Shown: piece by piece, positions 58,755-64,000 of the stretch
How the letters are laid out: each line of letters starts with the position of its first letter
Numbering within the stretch: position 1 is the first letter of the stretch
DNA from: Jutongia sp045542435
GTDB taxonomy: Bacteria > Bacillota > Clostridia > Lachnospirales > Lachnospiraceae
Direction: 5' to 3'
Length of the DNA: 64,000 nucleotides
Assembly (NCBI GenBank): GCA_045542435.1
Contig: JAZQLD010000008.1
Span: 5,715 to 69,714, forward strand
Program-made: the position numbers and the translations under genes
Notes under the pieces: generated by a model
What the model was told of the DNA's origin: nothing
Seen by the model: only the letters and a program-made list of their open reading frames with translations
Database searches by the model: none

Positions 58755-59750
58755 TCATTGTGCAGGCTCTGACATACCAAGCCCTTTTAATATCCGTGCA
58801 AACTCTTTCGGCAAAGGCGCCATGAAGGTTTGATTATGATACTTTCCTGGCAAATACTCTGGTGCATCCAGTTCCAGTTTCCATGCATGAAGGAGCTGGT
58901 GCCGCAGGCCAAATTCTTTCTTAAAGATTTTATACAAATCCTTGTGACCATATTTGCCATCCCCCACAATCGGATGTCCAATATTTTGTAGATGGGCACG
59001 AATCTGATGAGACTTTCCTGTAATTAAATGCACCTTCAGCAGAGTGTATTCTTTTCCGCCCAGTATACCATACTGCAATGGTTCATACTCTGTTTCAATC
59101 CGATCCGCTCCTGGTCTTTCCTCTTTAGAGATAGTAACCGTATTATGACTGCCATCTTTCAAAAGATAGCCGTCTATTTTGCTACCTTTTTCTATGTTTC
59201 CTTTTACAATACAAAGATAATATTTTTTTAATTCTCTCTCCCGGAAAAGCTGGTTCATCCATTGTAACCCCTGGACACTTTTCCCTGCCACAATAAGACC
59301 ACTGGTATTTCTATCCAATCGGTTGCAAATACCAGGCCGAAACGTTTTCTCCTGCTGCAATCCATCCTTTTTCATAAGATAATCTGTCAGATACTCAATC
59401 AATGACACATCGTCTTTGTCCGCTTTTTGGGACAGCATGTCCACCGGTTTATTTATAACCAAAATATCCTCATCTTCAAAAACAATATCCAAATCTATCT
59501 TTTTCTGAATATTTACAATTTCTTTTTTCTGTTGACGGAATCCATCAATGGTTTCGTCTGCAAGAAATAATGTAATCTCATCTCCTGCCAGAAGCTTTTC
59601 GTTTCCTTCTGCCTTTTTTCCATTGAGCTTAATATTCTTTTTCCGAAGCATTTTGTATAGAAAGCTTTTTGGCGCCAATTCCATATACTTCGCCAACATT
59701 CTGTCCAATCGCTGTCCCGCTTCCTGGGCACTTACTTCTAATTTTCTCAC
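58755..59750 (-). CDS. RluA-family 23S rRNA pseudouridine synthase (RluC/RluD-like)
   Basis: A 331-residue enzyme with an N-terminal S4 RNA-binding domain (1-65) and a pseudouridine synthase domain whose catalytic aspartate is D146 in CNRLDRNTSGL. The family usually has HRLDRDTSG; here His is Asn and the second Asp is Asn, seen in some clostridial members. KSHQIRAHLQNIGHPIVGD is the conserved core. The start is GTG with AAGGT upstream. The target uridines cannot be assigned. Confidence 0.9.
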   Translation of the reverse strand: MRKLEVSAQEAGQRLDRMLAKYMELAPKSFLYKMLRKKNIKLNGKKAEGNEKLLAGDEITLFLADETIDGFRQQKKEIVNIQKKIDLDIVFEDEDILVINKPVDMLSQKADKDDVSLIEYLTDYLMKKDGLQQEKTFRPGICNRLDRNTSGLIVAGKSVQGLQWMNQLFRERELKKYYLCIVKGNIEKGSKIDGYLLKDGSHNTVTISKEERPGADRIETEYEPLQYGILGGKEYTLLKVHLITGKSHQIRAHLQNIGHPIVGDGKYGHKDLYKIFKKEFGLRHQLLHAWKLELDAPEYLPGKYHNQTFMAPLPKEFARILKGLGMSEPAQ

Positions 59751-59845
59751 ACTAATAACCTTACCTTTCCAGGGAAGTTAAAATTAATTTTTAAATTTCC
59801 AAAAATAACTAAATCATGCCCCAAGCTTGCTGCGGGGTATTTAAC

Positions 59846-60412
59846 TTACACAATCAAGGAACGAAGATATGCATTTACCTTTTCTTCTTCCTCAGTAAGA
59901 ACTTCTTTCTCCGAAAGATTTGCAATCTCTGCCAGAAATGCCTTTTCACTATTGACTAACTTCACTTTAAAATCACTATAATTCGAAACACCATCTGATA
60001 AATACTGACGGATATATTTCATATCTTGTCCTTCTTTTCCAAGAAGTCCAATAACCTTTCCATAGCCTACCACTGCAAAATCCAGATTCATAACTTTTTC
60101 AGTTGAAGTGATTACCAAATCGGTATATAATTTCACATTTTCCGGCACAGTCTTTTCAACCTTCTCGTACCGTTCCTGTGACACAGAATGATATGGAAAA
60201 AGCACTACCAGAGCTACAATCTGTTTTGCCCATGGAAGCGCCGCACAAACCGCTATAACAGTAAATATATTGGCTTTATCCATGTCATTTAACAACAAAC
60301 CAATCAAAAAAATAGCCAGCGCAATCAATACGATTAAAACTGCCATAAAAATTATTCTTTTTTTTCTCGTTTTAATATAATTAAATTCTCCTTTTTTACT
60401 TACCTTCATCAT
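59846..60412 (-). CDS. Hypothetical membrane protein with two N-terminal helices
   Basis: 188 residues: a basic lead (MMKVSKKGEFNYIKTRKKR), two hydrophobic segments (about 21-41 and 48-75), then a soluble mixed alpha/beta region ending in Glu-rich helices (EKEVLTEEEEKVNAYLRS). No family is recognised. It lies 24 nt after the RsmF-like gene and is probably co-transcribed. The start may be either of two adjacent Met codons. Confidence 0.6.
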   Translation of the reverse strand: MMKVSKKGEFNYIKTRKKRIIFMAVLIVLIALAIFLIGLLLNDMDKANIFTVIAVCAALPWAKQIVALVVLFPYHSVSQERYEKVEKTVPENVKLYTDLVITSTEKVMNLDFAVVGYGKVIGLLGKEGQDMKYIRQYLSDGVSNYSDFKVKLVNSEKAFLAEIANLSEKEVLTEEEEKVNAYLRSLIV

Positions 60413-60436
60413 AGTATCACGCCTTTCTTTTCTCTT

Positions 60437-61885
60437 TTATTGCATTCGCCACCCTGGATAATATTTGTTTTTCATATTGCCCTGTCCGTTTCCCTTACAC
60501 CACCCTAAAGGAAATCCATCTACACAAAGCAACACAAAACCTTTTTCTTTACTGTCCGTAATCACGGTCTCACCCTTTAAATATTTTATCACCTGAATAT
60601 CCTGGGCAGACAAATCTAAAACTCTTGGATATTCTTCCTTTGTCATAGCCAAAGCCAGCTGGGTTCCAGGCTCAAACCGTTTCTTTTTCAATTCTCCCAG
60701 TAATAATCCCGAAAAAATGGTACGAACTCCCTGCAACGCCTTCATATCAGAAGAAATCAAAAAAATAGTATCTTTATGTCTTTGAACCTGTCCCTGCAGT
60801 CCCAAGACTTCTTTCATAAACTCTTCCTCTTCTTTCTGAAATGCCATAGCTGACGCTGTATCTGATTTTTTATTTTTCCCTGAGGATTTTTTCTTCGTCA
60901 CTTCTTTTCGACTCTTTTTCTTTATGTTCTCTTCAAACTGCATATTCTCTTGGAAAGCTTCTTTTATAGCACCTTCCTTCTCCAGCAAAACAGCAAAATG
61001 GCCTTCTCCTTTGGTTCGATGTGGGAAGATACGAACACATTCCTTAAGAGACTCTGCTCCGCCTTCTACTAATTCTGGCCGTCCCTCCGAAAAGCCTTCC
61101 TTTCGTTCCACTGGACAAATCTTCATATCTGGATAGGTATCTATAAACCATTGAATCATCGCTTCATCTTCCATAGACGCAAAGGTACAGGTGGAATACA
61201 CCAGCTTTCCACCTGGTTTTAACATCTTCCAGGCACTTTCTAAAATCTGACGCTGAATGGGTGCATAATACTCCGGCCCCTTCTCCAGCCAATCCTTGAC
61301 CATATGCGGATCCCTTCGAAACATTCCTTCCCCGGAGCAAGGAGCATCAATCAGTATTTTATCAAAAAATTCTCCAAGATGGGTGGCTAAATTTTCTGGT
61401 GTTTCTGCAGTAACCACTGCATTTTTGGTGCCGGCAATCTGCAGATTCTTTGCCAGTGCCATAGCTCTTGAAACACTAATATCATTTGCCACCAACAGAC
61501 CTTGTCCTTCCAGCTTCGCCGCTAGTTCCGTCGCCTTTCCTCCCGGTGCCGCACACAAATCCAACACCTTATCCCCTGGGGATACTGGCAAAATCGAAGC
61601 AGGAATCATAGCACTAGGTTCCTGTATATAATACAATCCTGCAAAATAATAAGGATGCTTGGCAGGATTGTCCTTCTTTGCATCATAATAAAACCCTTTT
61701 GCTGTCCAGGAAACATCCTCCAGTGCAAAAGGGCTTATTTCACAGAAACGTTCCCGTGTCAGTTTCTGTGTATTTACCCGCAGTGCAGTGTAAGATTCTT
61801 CCTGAAAACACTGCAAATATGCGGGATATTCTTCACCTAATAACGCTTTCATGTTCTCTAAAAACTTTTCCGGTAACGTAATCAT
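60437..61885 (-). CDS. RsmF/RsmB-like 16S rRNA m5C methyltransferase
   Basis: A 482-residue NOL1/NOP2/Sun methyltransferase. The SAM-binding loop LDLCAAPGGKATE is at 109-121; the two motif cysteines are C183 (DAPCSGEGMFRRDP) and C233 (VYSTCTF). The C-terminal 150 residues match the RsmF/YebU-type RNA-binding tail, separated by a Lys-rich linker. It would methylate C5 of a cytidine in 16S rRNA. It lies 21 nt after the alarmone synthetase gene. Confidence 0.9.
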   Translation of the reverse strand: MITLPEKFLENMKALLGEEYPAYLQCFQEESYTALRVNTQKLTRERFCEISPFALEDVSWTAKGFYYDAKKDNPAKHPYYFAGLYYIQEPSAMIPASILPVSPGDKVLDLCAAPGGKATELAAKLEGQGLLVANDISVSRAMALAKNLQIAGTKNAVVTAETPENLATHLGEFFDKILIDAPCSGEGMFRRDPHMVKDWLEKGPEYYAPIQRQILESAWKMLKPGGKLVYSTCTFASMEDEAMIQWFIDTYPDMKICPVERKEGFSEGRPELVEGGAESLKECVRIFPHRTKGEGHFAVLLEKEGAIKEAFQENMQFEENIKKKSRKEVTKKKSSGKNKKSDTASAMAFQKEEEEFMKEVLGLQGQVQRHKDTIFLISSDMKALQGVRTIFSGLLLGELKKKRFEPGTQLALAMTKEEYPRVLDLSAQDIQVIKYLKGETVITDSKEKGFVLLCVDGFPLGWCKGNGQGNMKNKYYPGWRMQ

Positions 61886-61906
61886 TCTTTCTTCAAAACC
61901 TTTCCT

Positions 61907-62710
61907 CTAACTCAGGCTCTGAGCCCGATAGGTCTCTGCAATAATATCAAGCTGCTTATTGAAGCGGGTCAGAAGCTGAATATCATTCTGCTGGTATACC
62001 CGGAAGAATTCGTCCTGAATCTTTCCTACCTCACGCTTATTTGCTACATGATATAAATTCTCGATATTATTTAAAATATCAGTAACCACACTGGCACGCA
62101 GCCGGTTGGAATTCTGTGCATCCATAATCTCATCCCGTACAGATGCCATTTCATTATCCAAAGCATCCACCGCATCTGCTGCACGAAGAAGTCTTGCCCG
62201 AAGTTCCTCTGGCATGTGCTCCTTATACTTATACTGCAAAGAATGTTCAATGGTAGACCAGAAATTCATAGCCAGGGTACGAATCTGAATCTCCACTTCT
62301 ATTTTCTTTGGTCCCTTCAGAGTCTGCACAGTATAATACACAATCACATGATAACTGCGGTAGCCACTTGGTTTGCTCTGAGTAATATAATCCTTCTCCT
62401 GCTTAATCTCCATATCACTGCGCTTCTGGATAATCTCTACCACTTTATCAATATCCTCTACGAACTGACAAATCACTCTCAGACCGGCTATATCTTCAAT
62501 CTTCTCCTCCAACCGTTCCAGTTCTACTCCTTTGCGCTGACATTTTTCCATAATACTGGAAATCTTTTTCACTCTGCCATCTACCTGTTCAATCGGGCAG
62601 TACATACCTGCATTATGATATTCCTGCTTAATATGGTTAAATTTTACAATTAATTCATCCACCGCCTGACGGTATGGATCTAATATTTCACGCCATAATT
62701 GTATTTCCAT
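61907..62710 (-). CDS. Small alarmone synthetase, RelQ-type GTP pyrophosphokinase
   Basis: A 267-residue single-domain (p)ppGpp synthetase. Synthetase motifs include EKIEDIAGLRVIC, SKPSGYRSYHVIVYYTVQ and VEIQIRTLAMNFWSTIEHSLQYK; there is no hydrolase or TGS/ACT domain, so it belongs with RelQ/RelP (YjbM/YwaC). The C-terminal coiled region supports tetramers in this family. It lies upstream of the RsmF gene with a 21-nt gap, suggesting an operon. GGGTGACAGG precedes the ATG. Confidence 0.92.
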   Translation of the reverse strand: MEIQLWREILDPYRQAVDELIVKFNHIKQEYHNAGMYCPIEQVDGRVKKISSIMEKCQRKGVELERLEEKIEDIAGLRVICQFVEDIDKVVEIIQKRSDMEIKQEKDYITQSKPSGYRSYHVIVYYTVQTLKGPKKIEVEIQIRTLAMNFWSTIEHSLQYKYKEHMPEELRARLLRAADAVDALDNEMASVRDEIMDAQNSNRLRASVVTDILNNIENLYHVANKREVGKIQDEFFRVYQQNDIQLLTRFNKQLDIIAETYRAQSLS

Positions 62711-62790
62711 CCTGTCACCCCCGTCTAGTAAAAATAACCCCTTATTTTCACTATGTATTACCTTCTATCCATAGACTTAAAAAAGCCGTG

Positions 62791-63492
62791 TTATAAATCT
62801 TCTTCTTTCTCTTCTATCATACCACACTCACGGTATTGTAGCAAATAAAAGGGATTTAAACTTTTCTCCTGTCTGTCCTGGTTATAATAAATCCCAAAAT
62901 GAAGATGTACTACAAACTGTCCTCTGGTCCCTTCTTTTCCATAGCCTGTATCTCCCATATATCCAATCACCTGACCAGCATGGACTTTATCCCCTTTTTT
63001 TACCCCCGACGCATAGGAATCCAAATGAGCATAATAAAAGTACAGTCCGGAGTCCGTGCGAATCCCTACACGATAGCCTCCCAATTCCAGCCAGCCTATC
63101 TGTTCCACTACCCCATCGGATACAGACTGAATAGAAAAATATCCACGTTGGGAAGTGGAGGGCATAATATCAATGCCTTCGTGCTTTCTCGCACCACCAT
63201 AACTCCTGCCCTGACCATATCCATTTTCATATCCCCAGGTTTCCTTCCCGGTTTCATCTTCCCTCACCGGAAAACATTCCATCTCTTTTATCAACGCCTT
63301 TTTCCATTGCAGGGCGCCTTCTTTTTCCAATTCCTCTTCAATTATCAGAATCGATTCCATATCCATCTGCCATCCAGTAATATAGCATAAACAGAGGGAA
63401 ACTGCCATAATAAAGAAAATTCCTGCACCAAACCATAGTTTTTGACGCTGCCTTTGTGAAATAAATCCCCATCTCTTTCCAACTGATTTCAA
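62791..63492 (-). CDS. Membrane-anchored M23-family peptidase
   Basis: A 233-residue protein with a basic N-terminus, a membrane helix at about 20-40 and an outside M23/LytM domain (about 95-215). Zinc ligands are the H and D of KHEGIDIM and the HLH of VVHLHFG; YYAHLDSYAS is also conserved. It should cut peptidoglycan cross-links at the surface, or act as a regulator. The start is TTG at 63492 with AGGTG 7 nt upstream; no ATG is available before the helix. It appears monocistronic. Confidence 0.88.
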   Translation of the reverse strand: MKSVGKRWGFISQRQRQKLWFGAGIFFIMAVSLCLCYITGWQMDMESILIIEEELEKEGALQWKKALIKEMECFPVREDETGKETWGYENGYGQGRSYGGARKHEGIDIMPSTSQRGYFSIQSVSDGVVEQIGWLELGGYRVGIRTDSGLYFYYAHLDSYASGVKKGDKVHAGQVIGYMGDTGYGKEGTRGQFVVHLHFGIYYNQDRQEKSLNPFYLLQYRECGMIEEKEEDL

Positions 63493-63639
63493 GTTAATTC
63501 ACCTGACCTTTTCCCTTTGACACCTCAGGATTTTCCCTGTCTCAAAAATAGGACTTCAAATCAGTATATGATAGTTAGGAATCTGATTATTCTTGCAAAT
63601 ATGATTTTATTTCATATTCATTTCCTGCAATAGAATCAA

Positions 63640-64000
63640 TTAAAGATTTCTGGACTTTTCAGCACAAACCTTCATACATTCCATTACGCTACTACGGAAA
63701 CCTTTTTCTTCTAATTTGCATACCGCTTCGATGGTAGTTCCTGCCGGAGAGCATACCATATCCTTTAATTCGCCCGGATGCTTGCCGGTTTCCAAGAGAA
63801 GTTTTGCACTTCCAAGCACCGCCTGTCCGGCAAATTCATATGCCTGCTTACGCGGCATTCCCATTTCCACAGCCGCATCGGCCATCGCTTCTATAAACAT
63901 AAATACATATGCAGGTGCACTTCCGCTGACTCCCACTACAACATCCATCAGTTTTTCCGGTACTTCCTGTGCTTTCCCAATGCAGGAGAACAGTTTCAAT
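63640..64000 (-). CDS. proC: Pyrroline-5-carboxylate reductase, N-terminus outside window
   Basis: About 120 C-terminal residues are visible and the frame is open at the window edge. GVSGSAPAYVFMFIEAMADAAVEMG and LKDMVCSPAGTTIEAV match the dimer and active-site region of ProC, which reduces pyrroline-5-carboxylate to proline. The stop is at 63640-63642. The start and promoter lie beyond position 64000. Confidence 0.95.
   Translation of the reverse strand, partial: LKLFSCIGKAQEVPEKLMDVVVGVSGSAPAYVFMFIEAMADAAVEMGMPRKQAYEFAGQAVLGSAKLLLETGKHPGELKDMVCSPAGTTIEAVCKLEEKGFRSSVMECMKVCAEKSRNL

Noticed and set aside
1..64000. CRISPR arrays, tRNA or rRNA genes, IS transposases, prophage genes
   Set aside because: None was recognised on either strand by reading for tandem repeats, TTCGA-type tRNA arms or integrase/transposase motifs.

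Overview
The window looks like a chromosomal segment of a Gram-positive, anaerobic, gut-type Clostridia, most likely Lachnospiraceae. The reasons are AT-rich DNA, strong GGAGG ribosome sites, a leucine T-box, a spore-type YyaC protein, an [FeFe]-hydrogenase maturase (HydG), group II GalT, GH94 and GH2 sugar enzymes, a 4-O-type LeuA, and many short lipoprotein-like or Ig-repeat surface proteins. I see no rRNA, tRNA, prophage, IS transposase or CRISPR array. Almost all genes lie on the minus strand. The exceptions are yyaC (19792), a FucI-like isomerase with xylulokinase (30912-34044) and a PocR-domain receptor (44162).

Layout from left to right. 1-4.4 kb: 3'-truncated purine permease, a KdpDE-like two-component pair and a Na/Pi cotransporter. 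4.5-12 kb: a 1808-residue secreted Ig-repeat protein behind an ECF sigma/anti-sigma pair, then a 38-codon ORF. 12.2-17 kb: the str operon (rpsL-rpsG-fusA-tuf) without rpoBC next to it. 17-21.3 kb: two membrane-anchored envelope proteins, yyaC, recR and ybaB. 21.4-27.6 kb: dnaX, a phosphofructokinase, a hydroxyacid dehydrogenase, a 56-residue membrane peptide and glycogen phosphorylase. 28.5-34 kb: fucI on one strand and, divergently, a second FucI-like isomerase with xylB. 34-38 kb: small membrane proteins and a DUF2975 / XRE regulator / DUF4173 module with a clear operator. 38-44 kb: nadABC behind a GH2 beta-galactosidase. 44-48 kb: a soluble PocR-MCP protein, then hydG with its small regulator and an unusual leader. 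48.4-50.6 kb: a second ECF sigma module. 50.8-55 kb: GH94 phosphorylase and galT. 55.8-56 kb: a 166-bp inverted-repeat element. 56-64 kb: T-box leuA, recU, an RluA-type synthase, RsmF, a RelQ-like alarmone synthetase, an M23 peptidase and the truncated start of proC.

Functionally this is mostly housekeeping (translation, replication/repair, glycolysis and glycogen, NAD and leucine synthesis) mixed with carbohydrate use and envelope sensing. Many annotated starts were moved to the codon that follows a proper ribosome site, because the longest reading frames often begin inside or upstream of the Shine-Dalgarno sequence.

The most unusual signals are regulatory. At three places (about 690-770, 4364-4428 and 16924-16968) a sigma-A-type promoter is nested in or abuts a hairpin so that read-through RNA would fold the hairpin while RNA started at the promoter could not. 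A roughly 180-nt leader with a possible 49-residue Cys-rich ORF and a strong terminator precedes the hydrogenase maturation genes. A FucI-family isomerase is paired with xylulokinase, with no XylA in view. All functional statements come from reading sequence and known family features; no database search was run.
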